64,000 nt of DNA from Streptomyces luteolifulvus (GCF_008806595.1 NZ_VZRB01000005.1:95584-159583), one strand, 5' to 3'. Shown: positions 39,705 to 51,917, counted from the stretch's first letter. Program-made: numbers and translations. Notes: generated from the sequence alone by a model not told the origin.

Positions 39705-40706
39705 CTACCGGTCCGGCGGGTCCGTGTCGAGCACCGTGTCCGGGGCGCGCCGCGGGGTGGCGGGACCTTCGGGTCCATGGCCGAGACGGACCAGCATCTG
39801 CGCGTGCCCGGTGTGGTCGGGCGAGGGACTCAGCGAACGCCGCAGGTCGGGCCACTCCATCGGCTGGTGCATCAGGGACGTCCGCAGACCGTGGACGGTG
39901 GCCACGAGCAGCACGTGTTCCAGCGCCTGCCCGGCGCGCAGCCAGTCGGTACGGCGGTCGTGCTCGGTGGTCAGCAGGCCGATGACGGGATGGGTTTCGA
40001 AGTTCTGGGCGGGCAGCGTCCCCGGGTGCCGCTGTGCCGTGAAGTCGCGCATGGGGAGGCGTTCGCCCGCATCCTGCGGGCCGAGCGCGGCTTGCGGGAG
40101 CCCGGCGTCGGAGGTGTCGTCCGGGTCGTGGTGCACCCAGCGGCGGCTTTCCGTTCCGCGAGCGTGGTCGGTGCGGCTGCGGTGCTCGGCCTCCGCGGTC
40201 ACCCGCAGCAGGCGTGCCGTCTCGGGGTTCGTGGGCCAGGCGAGCGACGCGCCCTCCATGTGGGCCGCTTCCGCGAGCTCCGCGCGCACGTCCGGGCGGA
40301 TCGGTCTGCCCGAGAAGGGGAAGCGGCTGCTGTGCCGGCGCCAGATCGCCGGGAAGAGATCGCCACGATGCCCCGCGAGGTGCCGGTCGGGACCTCCTGT
40401 CAGCCGCACGGTGGCGAGCAGGCCGGGGTCTTCGGGGCTCGGCAACAGCCGCACGACGGGTGACCAGCCGAAGTGCGCCACCGCGACGCGAAGGTTGAAG
40501 ACGGACGCGCCCGCCGAGACATGGAGAGCCCGACCGACGGGATCCGTGTGGCGCAGGCCCCGCTCCTGGGCGGCTCGCACCTCGAAGGCCATGGCGCCGG
40601 GGTCCAGCCGGTAGCGCCACGGCTGGGTGTTGAAGATCGAGGGGGCGGCCACGGCGGCCGCGATGCAGGTTTCCACAGTCGTGGTGTCGACAGGCGCGGA
40701 TCGCAT
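39705..40706 (-). CDS. Acg family nitroreductase-like protein
   Basis: A 333-residue double-length nitroreductase-fold protein. The start MRSAPVDTTTVETCIAAAVA has GGAGGAAGGG upstream. Motifs: APSIFNTQPWRYRLDPGA (FMN-site region), GASVFNLRVAVAHFGW, FPFSGRPIRPDVRAEL, TEHDRRTDWLRAGQALEHVL, GLRTSLMHQPMEWPDLR. This matches the Acg family (Rv2032) of the DosR regulon, which is thought to bind and store FMN rather than reduce nitro groups. A DevR-like box lies 76 bases upstream. Confidence 0.85.
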   Translation of the reverse strand: MRSAPVDTTTVETCIAAAVAAPSIFNTQPWRYRLDPGAMAFEVRAAQERGLRHTDPVGRALHVSAGASVFNLRVAVAHFGWSPVVRLLPSPEDPGLLATVRLTGGPDRHLAGHRGDLFPAIWRRHSSRFPFSGRPIRPDVRAELAEAAHMEGASLAWPTNPETARLLRVTAEAEHRSRTDHARGTESRRWVHHDPDDTSDAGLPQAALGPQDAGERLPMRDFTAQRHPGTLPAQNFETHPVIGLLTTEHDRRTDWLRAGQALEHVLLVATVHGLRTSLMHQPMEWPDLRRSLSPSPDHTGHAQMLVRLGHGPEGPATPRRAPDTVLDTDPPDR

Positions 40707-40781
40707 GATGCCCTTCCTCCGCACGGACGTCGTACAGGTACGGGTGTCCTTCGAGCGTGGGCGCGCGGCGGGGGCGGGGGT

Positions 40782-40799
40782 GAGGGGCCGATGGTCCTC
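40782..40799. promoter_or_regulatory. DevR-box-like site upstream of the Acg-type gene
   Basis: GAGGGGCCGATGGTCCTC; on the minus strand GAGGACCATCGGCCCCTC. Near-palindromic, with GG-C/A-CC half sites at DosR spacing. Same orientation and distance as at the PPOX gene. Confidence 0.5.
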
Positions 40800-40894
40800 A
40801 CCCGCGGTCCGGAGGGGCACGCCTGCCGCTCCAACGCGCCGCTGTTCGCGGCAGGTTGACACCGTGCGGCCCGGCGCCGCCGCCTGGTCGGCCC

Positions 40895-41087
40895 ATGTCA
40901 CGAGGGTCCCGGCGTTGTCATTGGGCGCTCGTCGCCGTGGGCGGCATGCTTGTCGGCACGCTCACGGCCCATGCCGTCGACGAGGTCACCGCCCGGCAGC
41001 GCGTCGAGCGGACCCCGGTCCGGGCCGTCCTCCTCTCCGACGTCCCGCAGGCCACGGCCGCCATCGGGGGAGCGGGCGCAGACGGCG
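40895..41087 (+). pseudogene. Truncated Rv1733c-family membrane protein remnant
   Basis: The frame from ATG 40895 reads MSRGSRRCHWALVAVGGMLV then GTLTAHAVDEVTARQRVERT and PVRAVLLSDVPQAT, the membrane helix plus following segment of Rv1733c-type proteins (compare the intact copy at 58480). The conserved RRNPLRRRSD start is replaced by SRGSRRC, and the sequence loses resemblance around 41080, where it runs antisense into the DUF1876 gene. The C-terminal half and second helix are missing. It has no good ribosome site. Confidence 0.55.
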
Positions 41088-41378
41088 TCACAGGGGCCAG
41101 CCGGTCTCCGGACGGGCCCTTCGCCCGGTCGCGGGGGCGCCGGCGTGCTCGATGTCGCGCTCGGCCACTTCCACCAGCTGCCGGCCGAGGTCATGCAGAG
41201 CCCGGCCCGCCGCCAGTTCGTCACCGATCTCCGGCACGTCCGCGTCGACGGGATTGCGGTGCGCGGTCCCGTGACCGGTCAGCACCGTCGTTCCGGTGTC
41301 GAGAACCACGCGTGCCTTGGTCGATCCCTCTTCCTCGAAGAGGTGGAGGCGAACCTTCCATTCCACGGTGTGCGGCAT
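41088..41378 (-). CDS. DUF1876 family protein (Rv1738/Rv2632c type)
   Basis: A 96-residue protein: HTVEWKVRLHLFEEEGSTKA, RVVLDTGTTVLTGHGTAHRN, GDELAAGRALHDLGRQLVEV. The ATG at 41378 follows AGGAGGAGGACAG. This is the small dsRBD-like fold of Rv1738, which is strongly DosR-induced in Mycobacterium tuberculosis and resembles ribosome hibernation factors. A role in slowing translation under low oxygen is plausible by family. Two 15-bp tandem repeats lie just upstream. Confidence 0.88.
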   Translation of the reverse strand: MPHTVEWKVRLHLFEEEGSTKARVVLDTGTTVLTGHGTAHRNPVDADVPEIGDELAAGRALHDLGRQLVEVAERDIEHAGAPATGRRARPETGWPL

Positions 41379-41434
41379 CACTGTCCTCCTCCTCGTCGGG
41401 CCCGGACGCAACGAGAGCACCGCCTGACCGAACC

Positions 41435-41464
41435 GGCCTCACGGAATCCGGCCTCACGGAATCC
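41435..41464. repeat. 15-bp tandem repeat, two copies
   Basis: GGCCTCACGGAATCC at 41435-41449 and 41450-41464, identical, followed by a partial third copy (GGTGAGG). It lies between the DUF1876 gene start and the quinone oxidoreductase end. Confidence 0.9.
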
Positions 41465-41518
41465 GGTGAGGCGGCCGTCGGCTACCGCCCAGCTCCGCCG
41501 CACACGACTGTCCTCGGC

Positions 41519-42595
41519 TCACGGCACGAGCACAAGCTTTCCCTTCGACGCCGAGCGCTCGAGCATCTCGTGCGCGCGGCGGGCGTCGGACAGCGGCAGG
41601 CGCTCGGCCACGACCGGGTGGATCTTGTCCTCGCGGAGCAGGTCCAGCAAGGCCCCGAAGTCCTCCCGGAACCCCTCCGGGTCGCGGGGGCCTCCGCCCA
41701 CGGACAGGGCCGGGTGGCCGCCGGCCACGGGAAGGACCTGGTGGTGATGGTCGCGCAGCTTCTGGATCCGGTAGGCGAGCGTCTTCCGGCGGGGCGAGAG
41801 CAGGCTCCACAGGCCCACGGCCCCGGTCGCCCCGTACCACTCGGCCCAGGCCCGCCAGTTCTTGTGCCCGTGTTCGAGGGTGGCGTAGTGGCCGTAGACG
41901 ACGAGCCGGCCGCCGGGCCTGAGCGCGCGGAAGGAGCGCAGCGACACCGCGCCGCCGAGTCCGTCGAGCACGACGTCCACACCCATCCCGGGGAGTTGGC
42001 GCACCCGGGCCAGGAAGTCCTCGGTGCGGTAGTCGATCGCGACCGCGCCGAGCCGTTCGACCGCGGCGCGGTCCCGGGCCGAGGCGGTGCCGTAGAGGTC
42101 GAGCCCGGCCTGCGCGCCGAGTTCGAGGACCGCGGTGCCCACCCGGCCGGCCGCGCCGTGCACGAGCAGCGCCTCGCCGCGCTTCACCTTCGCCACGCGG
42201 TGCAGCAGCTGGTAGGCGGTCATGTAGGTGAAGGCGAGGTTCAGCGCCTGCGCCGGGTCGATGTCCGCGGGCACCTCGACCGCCTCCGCCTCCGGTACGC
42301 AGACCCGCTCCGCATCGGCGCCCCACACCGTCAGCGCACCGACGCGGTCTCCCACGCGCAGTCGCGTGCACCCCGGGCCGAGTTCCTCGACGACACCGAC
42401 GAGCTCGTAGCCGGGGGTGAACGGCGGCTTCGGTACGCCGAGGTAGGTGCCGGCGCGCAGCTGGGCATCGGTGAACGACACGCCCGCGGCCAGCACCCTG
42501 ACGCACACCTCGCCCGGCCCCGGCCGGGGATCGTCGTCCTCCACGATCCTCAGGACCTCGGGGCCGCCGAAGTGATCGACGACGACCCGTTTCAC
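41519..42595 (-). CDS. NADPH:quinone oxidoreductase-like medium-chain dehydrogenase
   Basis: A 358-residue zinc-free MDR enzyme of the quinone reductase / VAT-1-like group. Motifs: FGGPEVLRIVEDDDPRPGPG, RVLAAGVSFTDAQLRAGTY, FTPGYELVGVVEELGPG, and the nucleotide loop LLVHGAAGRVGTAVLELGAQ. No structural zinc cysteines are present. The GTG at 42595 lacks a strong ribosome site and may be leaderless or near so. It would reduce quinones or alpha,beta-unsaturated carbonyls with NADPH. Its place beside the stress cluster fits a redox role. Confidence 0.87.
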   Translation of the reverse strand: MKRVVVDHFGGPEVLRIVEDDDPRPGPGEVCVRVLAAGVSFTDAQLRAGTYLGVPKPPFTPGYELVGVVEELGPGCTRLRVGDRVGALTVWGADAERVCVPEAEAVEVPADIDPAQALNLAFTYMTAYQLLHRVAKVKRGEALLVHGAAGRVGTAVLELGAQAGLDLYGTASARDRAAVERLGAVAIDYRTEDFLARVRQLPGMGVDVVLDGLGGAVSLRSFRALRPGGRLVVYGHYATLEHGHKNWRAWAEWYGATGAVGLWSLLSPRRKTLAYRIQKLRDHHHQVLPVAGGHPALSVGGGPRDPEGFREDFGALLDLLREDKIHPVVAERLPLSDARRAHEMLERSASKGKLVLVP

Positions 42596-42642
42596 ACGTT
42601 CAGCCTAGGAGGGCCGTACCGTGCTCGCATCCGCTCGTGCAC

Positions 42643-44055
<1,413 letters not shown>

Positions 44056-44205
44056 CGAAGCTTCCTTTCTCACGGAGCGGCCTGCTCTCCCGGGCCGCCC
44101 GGTCCGGACTCCGGTACGACAATGGTCACAGGTGACCTGCGCTCGCCTCAGCACCGATACTGCTGACAGCAGGGTTGCGAAACACCAGGCTCACCGGAGG
44201 TAACC

Positions 44206-45198
44206 ATGAGGATGCTCATCAACGTCCCGGAGACCGTGGTCACGGACGCACTGCGTGGCCTGGCGGCCGCTCATCCCGAGCTGACCGTCGACGTCGAGAA
44301 CCGGGTGGTCGTACGACGTGACGCCCCTGTTGCCGGGAAGGTCGGCCTGGTCTCCGGCGGCGGCTCCGGGCACGAGCCGCTGCACGGCGGCTTCGTGGGC
44401 CCCGGGATGCTCTCGGCGGCCTGCCCGGGTGAGGTGTTCACCTCGCCGGTGCCCGACCAGATGGCGCGGGCGGCGGCCGCGGTGGACAGCGGGGCCGGCG
44501 TGCTGTTCATCGTGAAGAACTACACAGGAGACGTGCTCAACTTCGACATGGCGGCCGAACTCGCCGAGGACGAGGGCATCCAGGTCGCGAAGGTACTCGT
44601 CAACGACGACGTCGCGGTCACCGACAGTCTCTACACGGCGGGGCGGCGCGGGGTGGGCGCGACGCTGTTCGTGGAGAAGATCGCGGGGGCGGCGGCCGAC
44701 GAGGGACAGCCGCTGGAGCGGGTGCAGGCGGTCGCCCGGCAGGTCAACGAGAACTCCCGCAGCTTCGGTGTCGCGCTCAGCGCCTGCACCACCCCGGCCA
44801 AGGGCAGCCCCACGTTCGACCTGCCGCCCGGCGAGCTGGAGCTGGGCATCGGCATCCACGGCGAGCCGGGGCGCGAGCGCCGGGCGATGATGACCTCGCG
44901 CGAGATCGCCGACTTCGCGGTCAATGCGATCCTGGAGGACATGCCCCCGCGCAATCCGGTGGTCGCCCTGGTCAACGGCATGGGCGCGACCCCGCTGCTG
45001 GAGCTGTACGGCTTCAACGCCGAGGTGCAGCGGGTGCTCACCGAGCGCGGTGTCGCCGTCGCCCGCACCCTCGTCGGCAACTACGTCACCTCGCTCGACA
45101 TGGCCGGCGCCTCGGTCACGCTGTGCCAGATCGACGAGGAGCTGCTGCGGCTGTACGACGCACCGGTGAAGACTCCCGGGCTGCGATGGGGTGTGTGA
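44206..45198 (+). CDS. dhaK: Dihydroxyacetone kinase substrate-binding subunit DhaK
   Basis: A 330-residue DhaK. GGAGGTAACC precedes the ATG. Motifs: GLVSGGGSGHEPLHGGFVG (substrate pocket), VLFIVKNYTGDVLNFDMA, and GIGIHGEPGRER, whose histidine covalently binds dihydroxyacetone. With DhaL and the phospho-donor DhaM it makes dihydroxyacetone phosphate using PEP via the PTS. First gene of the dhaKLM operon. Confidence 0.95.
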   Translation: MRMLINVPETVVTDALRGLAAAHPELTVDVENRVVVRRDAPVAGKVGLVSGGGSGHEPLHGGFVGPGMLSAACPGEVFTSPVPDQMARAAAAVDSGAGVLFIVKNYTGDVLNFDMAAELAEDEGIQVAKVLVNDDVAVTDSLYTAGRRGVGATLFVEKIAGAAADEGQPLERVQAVARQVNENSRSFGVALSACTTPAKGSPTFDLPPGELELGIGIHGEPGRERRAMMTSREIADFAVNAILEDMPPRNPVVALVNGMGATPLLELYGFNAEVQRVLTERGVAVARTLVGNYVTSLDMAGASVTLCQIDEELLRLYDAPVKTPGLRWGV

Positions 45199-45247
45199 TC
45201 CGGCGCGAGAAGGCGATCACCACGTATCTACCAGGCAAGGAGATCCA

Positions 45248-45856
45248 GTGCTCGACGCCGATTTCTTCCGCCGTTGGATGACGACGGCCGCCGCGTCCGT
45301 CGACCGTGAGGCGGAACGGCTCACCGCCCTCGACTCCCCCATCGGGGACGCCGACCACGGCACCAATCTCCACCGCGGCTTCACCGCCGTGGCCTCCGCC
45401 CTGGAGACGGAGGCGCCGCAGACGCCGGGCGCCGTCCTCGTGCTCGCCGGGCGGCAGCTCATCTCGAAGGTCGGAGGTGCCTCGGGTCCGCTGTACGGGA
45501 CCTTGTTGCGCCGCACCGGCAAGGCCCTCGGGGACGCCGGCGAGGTCAGCGAGGAGCAGCTTGCCGCGGCGCTGCGGGAAGGCGTGGACGCGGTGATGGC
45601 GCTCGGGGGCGCGGCGCCGGGCGACAAGACGATGATCGACGCGCTGGTGCCGGCCGTGGACGCGCTCGGCGACGGCTTCGCCGCGGCCCGGGCCGCCGCC
45701 GAGGAAGGAGCTGTGGCGACCACGCCGTTGCAGGCCCGCAAGGGCCGGGCCAGCTATCTCGGGGAGCGCAGCATCGGGCACCAGGACCCGGGCGCCACCT
45801 CTTCGGCGCTGCTGGTCGCGGCACTCGCCGACACCGCGGAGGCCGACGGTGAGTGA
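45248..45856 (+). CDS. dhaL: Dihydroxyacetone kinase ADP-binding subunit DhaL
   Basis: A 202-residue DhaL. The GTG at 45248 is set by AAGGAG (45237-45242). Motifs: DSPIGDADHGTNLHRGF with the metal-binding aspartates, SKVGGASGPLYGTLLRR, GGAAPGDKTMIDAL, ARKGRASYLGERSIGHQDPG. It holds a tightly bound ADP that is rephosphorylated by DhaM. The gene lies 49 bases after dhaK, and its end overlaps dhaM by eight bases. Confidence 0.94.
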   Translation: MLDADFFRRWMTTAAASVDREAERLTALDSPIGDADHGTNLHRGFTAVASALETEAPQTPGAVLVLAGRQLISKVGGASGPLYGTLLRRTGKALGDAGEVSEEQLAAALREGVDAVMALGGAAPGDKTMIDALVPAVDALGDGFAAARAAAEEGAVATTPLQARKGRASYLGERSIGHQDPGATSSALLVAALADTAEADGE

Positions 45857-46259
45857 CCGGAACCTGGTCGGGATCGTGCTGGTGTCGCACAGCGCGGAGG
45901 TCGCCGCGTCCGTCGCCAGGCTGGCGAAGAAACTGGCGGGAGGCGGTGCGCAGGTGCCTGTCGCTCCGGCGGGCGGCACCGAGGGCGGCGGCTTCGGTAC
46001 GAGCGCGGCGCTGGTCGCCGCCGCGGCCGCGTCCGTGGACCGGGGCAACGGCGTCGCCGTCCTCACCGACCTCGGCAGCGCCATCCTCACCGTGAAGGCC
46101 TTGCTCACCGAGGGCGGCGAACTCCCCGACCGCACGCGCATGGTGGACGCCCCCTTCGTCGAGGGGGCGGTGGCGGCGGTCGTCACGGCGGCGACGGGAG
46201 CCGACCTGGCGGCGGTGGAGGCGGCGGCCGTGGAGGCGTACACGTACCGGAAGGTGTGA
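45849..46259 (+). CDS. dhaM: PTS-dependent dihydroxyacetone kinase phosphotransferase subunit DhaM
   Basis: A 136-residue EIIA-Man-like domain. The active-site histidine is in LVGIVLVSHSAEVAASVARL; further motifs are GTSAALVAAAAASVDRGNGV, AVLTDLGSAILTVKALL and APFVEGAVAAVV. Only the EIIA-type domain is present, without the HPr and EI-like parts of the E. coli protein, as is usual in actinobacteria; HPr from elsewhere must donate phosphate. Confidence 0.93.
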   Translation: MSDRNLVGIVLVSHSAEVAASVARLAKKLAGGGAQVPVAPAGGTEGGGFGTSAALVAAAAASVDRGNGVAVLTDLGSAILTVKALLTEGGELPDRTRMVDAPFVEGAVAAVVTAATGADLAAVEAAAVEAYTYRKV

Positions 46260-46326
46260 GGCCGCCCGCCACAGGGGTGCCCCTCGACCATTCGCTCGGC
46301 CCCCGCCCCCGTCGCGGCACCATGGG

Positions 46327-46372
46327 ACACAGATGGGCTGACACAGGTGGTCTTACACAAGTGGTCTGACAC
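46327..46372. repeat. 14-bp direct repeats, three copies plus a partial
   Basis: ACACAGATGGGCTG (46327), ACACAGGTGGTCTT (46341), ACACAAGTGGTCTG (46355), then ACAC. Strictly phased, in the gap between the convergent dhaM and chitosanase-like genes. Confidence 0.85.
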
Positions 46373-46402
46373 GCTTTCAGCGGCCTTGCGGGCGAGGACG
46401 GT

Positions 46403-47101
46403 TCACCGGCTGCGCACGAACTGCCGCGCCAGCCGCTCCCCCGCCTCCACGGCGGCCGCACGGTCCTCGACCGGCGTCACCCGCGAGTCCTTGAAGACGA
46501 TGTAGGTGACCTCGGAGGCCGTGCCGCCCCGGCGCGGGCCGGGGCGGATGCCGAGCGCCTTCGCGGTGGCGTAGGACGCCTCGCCGATGACGTCGTACGG
46601 CCCGACGTCCCCGACGACCGCGTACACCACCCGGTCCTCGTGGACCACGGCCGCGACGGAGCCGCCGCGGACCGAGTCGTCGTGGTACTTCCAGATGTCA
46701 CTCGGGGCGGGCACGACGATATACGGGAGGCGTTCGGCCTTCAGCGGGCGGCCGTCCGACTGCTCGTAGGCCGTGGAGCCGGAGAACGACGGGTCGGTGC
46801 GGCGGTTGCAGCGGGGGCCGGGCCGGCCGTCGCAGTCGATGTCCAGGTCGGCCTTCCAGAAGACCGCGTCACGGGTGCCGCACACCGGGATCCGCGCGGA
46901 CGCGCCCGCGTCGCTCCGGTAGCGGCCGCGGGACACGGGGGTGCACTCACGGACTCTGGCCAGCAGGTCGGCGGCGCGTACGTCGCTCTCGTTCCGGGCC
47001 GCCGGCTCCTGGGGGACAAGGGGTCCTGCGACGGGCGGCGTCGGGGGCACGAGCAGGGCGGCGGCGCCTGCCACGGCCAGCGTCAGCGACGGGAGATGCA
47101 C
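46403..47101 (-). CDS. Secreted glycoside hydrolase family 75 (chitosanase-like) protein
   Basis: A 232-residue exported protein: GTG start with GAGGAGAGGG upstream, signal peptide (LPSLTLAVAGAAALLVPP), then the GH75 core. Core motifs are FWKADLDIDCDGRPGPRCN with the conserved Asp-rich strand, SGSTAYEQSDGRPLKAERLP, YIVVP and AVVGDVGPYDVIGEASYATA with a probable acid residue. GH75 enzymes cut chitosan. Streptomyces chitosanases are often controlled by GntR or CsnR-type repressors, but no operator is seen upstream. Confidence 0.8.
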   Translation of the reverse strand: MHLPSLTLAVAGAAALLVPPTPPVAGPLVPQEPAARNESDVRAADLLARVRECTPVSRGRYRSDAGASARIPVCGTRDAVFWKADLDIDCDGRPGPRCNRRTDPSFSGSTAYEQSDGRPLKAERLPYIVVPAPSDIWKYHDDSVRGGSVAAVVHEDRVVYAVVGDVGPYDVIGEASYATAKALGIRPGPRRGGTASEVTYIVFKDSRVTPVEDRAAAVEAGERLARQFVRSR

Positions 47102-47459
47102 GATGGTGGCCCTCTCCTCGGGGACATGTCGGCCCCATCTGTTCCCGTTCCGGGCGTCCGGCCACGGTCAGGGGGCCGTACGGCCCACATCGCCAACCTC
47201 CGGCAGGGGCCGGGGGCCTGAGCCCGTGTCAGCTCGGGCCGCCCGGCCGCCCACGTCCAGCGCGGGAACAGCGACGACAGCGGGCCCGCGCCCCCCGGCA
47301 TGAACTCCCCAGCTCTCAGGGAGAGTTCAGCCATCAGGAACCTCAGCATACGTAACTTCTCCGGTGACCGGCACGCGACCGCCCTCTTGATGCGATCGCC
47401 CGGACCGCGTCATATTGGTCCGGACCATTGCCGCCGTGCCGCCCCCGGGAGGCTGAGCC

Positions 47460-48500
47460 GTGCGACGCATTCCCGTTCTCCGTGCCGCATTGCCGCGCCG
47501 CGCCGCCGTGGTCCGTTCCGCCCGTCCGCGCCGCTTCGTTCTTCTCTGCGGGGCACTCGCCCTGGTCGCGTCGTGCGCGTCGAAGGGCGCGGACGACGGT
47601 GAGGGCGGCAGGCTTCCCGCCGCGCCCGGGGGTGTCACCGCCGCGGCGGGGAGCGCGACGAGTGTGCATGTGATGTGGAACGCGGTGTCCTCGTCCGCTG
47701 GCATCAGCGGCTACGAGGTGTATCGCGGCACCACGAAGGTGAAGGACGTACCGGCTGCGCAGCACATGGTGGACGTCACCAGGCTGAGTCCGTCCACCAC
47801 CTACGTTTTCACCGTGCGGGCCCGGGACGGAGACGGCCGGCTGGGGCCGGGCAGCCGGGCGGTCCGCGCCACCACCCCCGCGGCGGCGACCGCGGACCAC
47901 TCGGCACCGACACCTCCGGGCACATCGCGGGGCCGGGTGATCGGCAGCCGGGCCGTGCAGCTGTCCTGGTCGGCGTCGACGGACGACCGGGGCGTGGTGT
48001 CGTACGACATCCATCAGGGCGCCACGAAGATCCACAGTGTGGGTGGGAACCAGACCGCGGCCGTGGTCACGGGGCTGCGGCCGGGCACCCGCTACTCCTT
48101 CAGCGTGCGGGCCAGGGACGCGGCCGGCAACGTCTCACCCCCCGGTGACACCGTCCGGCTGACCACCGCGCCCGGCTCCGACGACGGCCGGGGCACCGCG
48201 CCCACCCGGTTCCGCGCCACGACCCACCGCGCCGACGGGGCGTACTACATCGACCTCGCCTGGGCTCCACCGCGTACGGACGGCGTGGTGACGGAGTACC
48301 AGGTCCACCTCGACGGCCGTCCGGCCACCTCGCTGGTGTACGGCGGGAGCGCGCCGCGTGACCGGGCCGCGTACAGCTTCTACCTGGGAGGGGACAGCGG
48401 CGTCACCCACCGGGTGCGGATCCGCGCCAGGCTCCCGGACGGCACCTGGGGCGGCTTCTCGGCGGAACGGACGGTGACGACGGGCACGCCGGGCGGCTGA
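47460..48500 (+). CDS. Fibronectin type III domain lipoprotein
   Basis: A 346-residue exported protein. GTG start with GGGAGG upstream. The lipobox is LVASC at about residues 35-39, predicting lipid attachment to the membrane face. Three FN3 domains follow (about 55-140, 150-240, 245-342), with the typical VxWNAxxSxxGISGYEVYR, TRLSPSTTYVFTVRARDGDG and VTGLRPGTRYSFSVRARDAA strings. FN3 repeats in secreted actinobacterial proteins usually accompany a hydrolase; here no catalytic domain is attached. It may bind polysaccharide or surface partners. Confidence 0.85.
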   Translation: MRRIPVLRAALPRRAAVVRSARPRRFVLLCGALALVASCASKGADDGEGGRLPAAPGGVTAAAGSATSVHVMWNAVSSSAGISGYEVYRGTTKVKDVPAAQHMVDVTRLSPSTTYVFTVRARDGDGRLGPGSRAVRATTPAAATADHSAPTPPGTSRGRVIGSRAVQLSWSASTDDRGVVSYDIHQGATKIHSVGGNQTAAVVTGLRPGTRYSFSVRARDAAGNVSPPGDTVRLTTAPGSDDGRGTAPTRFRATTHRADGAYYIDLAWAPPRTDGVVTEYQVHLDGRPATSLVYGGSAPRDRAAYSFYLGGDSGVTHRVRIRARLPDGTWGGFSAERTVTTGTPGG

Positions 48501-48687
48501 CCCCCGTCACAGGGCCGGATCCGGCCCGGACTCCTCCGGAGGAAGGAATCCGTCACCTGCCCGGGTGTCCTCCGCATGCGGGCCGGTCCGCGAGCACATT
48601 GGCTTTCCCCGAGGCAGCACGGGCGTTCCCCGATCCTCGGCGGCGCAAGGGATGTACCGCCAACCGTGCCGCCGGAGGGCAGTCCAC

Positions 48688-49224
48688 ATGCGCACATCTC
48701 AGCCACTCCTCCGCACCGGCCTGACCGCGGCAGCCGCCGCCGCGCTGCCGCTCACCCTGATGGCCGGGCACGCGTCCGCGGGCCCGGGCATCTCCGTGAG
48801 CACCAACGGGTCCACGGTCTCGGTCACGACCAGCGCGTGCACCCTGATCAACGGCAGCTTCGGCAACGCCTCGCTCCTCAACAGCAGCCAGGTGAACTTC
48901 TCGCAGGGACGCCAGGCGGCACTGACGGGGTCGAGTTCCCTCCAGTCCGCGGGCTGGTCGAACGTGAGCCCCGGGACGTACACGGTCGTCGTGGTGTGCT
49001 CCAACGGCAGCACCGCGGGCACCCAGTCGGTCATCGTCTCGCCCGTCTCCACCCCGACGATCTCCGCCACTGCCTCGCCGTCCCGCGGTGTCATGGGCGG
49101 TCTCGGCGGCGCCGCCAAGGACTACGGCACCCTCACGCTGGTCGGGGGCGGGGCACTGGCCGGAATCGGTGTCCTGGCCGCGGCGTGGTTCCTCCGGCGC
49201 CGCTCGAAGCCGTACCGGCTCTGA
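48688..49224 (+). CDS. Surface protein with signal peptide and C-terminal membrane anchor
   Basis: A 178-residue protein. GGAGGG precedes the ATG. A signal peptide (LLRTGLTAAAAAALPLTLMA) is followed by a Ser/Thr/Asn-rich extracellular region of about 110 residues containing two cysteines, then a membrane helix (LTLVGGGALAGIGVLAAAWF) and basic LRRRSKPYRL. This resembles small Streptomyces surface proteins with a hydrophobic tail similar to a sortase signal, but no LAxTG motif is present. Function unknown. Confidence 0.8.
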   Translation: MRTSQPLLRTGLTAAAAAALPLTLMAGHASAGPGISVSTNGSTVSVTTSACTLINGSFGNASLLNSSQVNFSQGRQAALTGSSSLQSAGWSNVSPGTYTVVVVCSNGSTAGTQSVIVSPVSTPTISATASPSRGVMGGLGGAAKDYGTLTLVGGGALAGIGVLAAAWFLRRRSKPYRL

Positions 49225-49236
49225 ACGCGGCCGCCG

Positions 49237-49788
49237 TCAGGCGGTGTCACCTTCCGGCAGGACGGCGAGCTCGTCCACCGCGCGCGTCAGCCACTGCGTC
49301 CAGAACGTCTCCAGGTCGATGCCCGCCTGCAGCACCAGGTGATGCAGGCGGCCCTGGGGAGTGTCCTTGCCCGGCGGGAAGTCGCGCCTCTCGATCTCCT
49401 GGTACTCGGCCAACTGCCGCCGGTGCAGCTCCAGATGGCGGCGCAGATCGGCCTCGATCCCCGCGGTTCCCACGACGGCCGCCGCGCGCAGCCGCAGCAG
49501 CATCACGTCCCGCAGCGGCTTGGGGTCCTGGGACGCGCCGGTCCAGCGGGCCAGTTCGGCGCGGCCCGCGGGCAGGACCTCGTAGCTCTTCTTCTGCCCG
49601 CGGGCCGGCTGCTCGGCCGGGAGGGTGCGGATGTAGCCCTCGGCCTCCAGCTTTCCCAGCTCGCGATAGATCTGCTGATGCGTCGCCGACCAGAAGTAGC
49701 CGATCGACTTGTCGAACCGGCGGGTCAGCTCCAGCCCCGACGACGGCTTTTCGAGCAGGGCGGTGAGGATCGCGTGCGGGAGTGACAT
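49237..49788 (-). CDS. PadR family transcriptional regulator
   Basis: A 183-residue regulator. Winged helix: SLPHAILTALLEKPSSGLEL, TRRFDKSIGYFWSATHQQIY, RELGKLEAEGYIRTLPAEQP, KKSYEVLPAGRAELARW, followed by the PadR-type C-terminal helical region (LRRHLELHRRQLAEYQEIER). The start at 49788 is preferred over 49797. It lies 42 bases after the FadH-type gene, in the same direction, and probably controls it through the palindrome at 51904-51917. Confidence 0.88.
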   Translation of the reverse strand: MSLPHAILTALLEKPSSGLELTRRFDKSIGYFWSATHQQIYRELGKLEAEGYIRTLPAEQPARGQKKSYEVLPAGRAELARWTGASQDPKPLRDVMLLRLRAAAVVGTAGIEADLRRHLELHRRQLAEYQEIERRDFPPGKDTPQGRLHHLVLQAGIDLETFWTQWLTRAVDELAVLPEGDTA

Positions 49789-49830
49789 GGGGGCCATCCT
49801 AGGGACGCGGGGACGGCCCTCGGAGCGGCC

Positions 49831-51900
<2,070 letters not shown>

Positions 51901-51903
51901 TTA

Positions 51904-51917
51904 TGCAACTAGTTGCA
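51904..51917. promoter_or_regulatory. Perfect 14-bp palindrome, likely PadR operator
   Basis: TGCAACTAGTTGCA, self-complementary over all 14 bases, 58 bases upstream of the FadH-type start. Its AT-rich centre stands out from the GC-rich surroundings and would overlap or adjoin the promoter. Confidence 0.65.
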
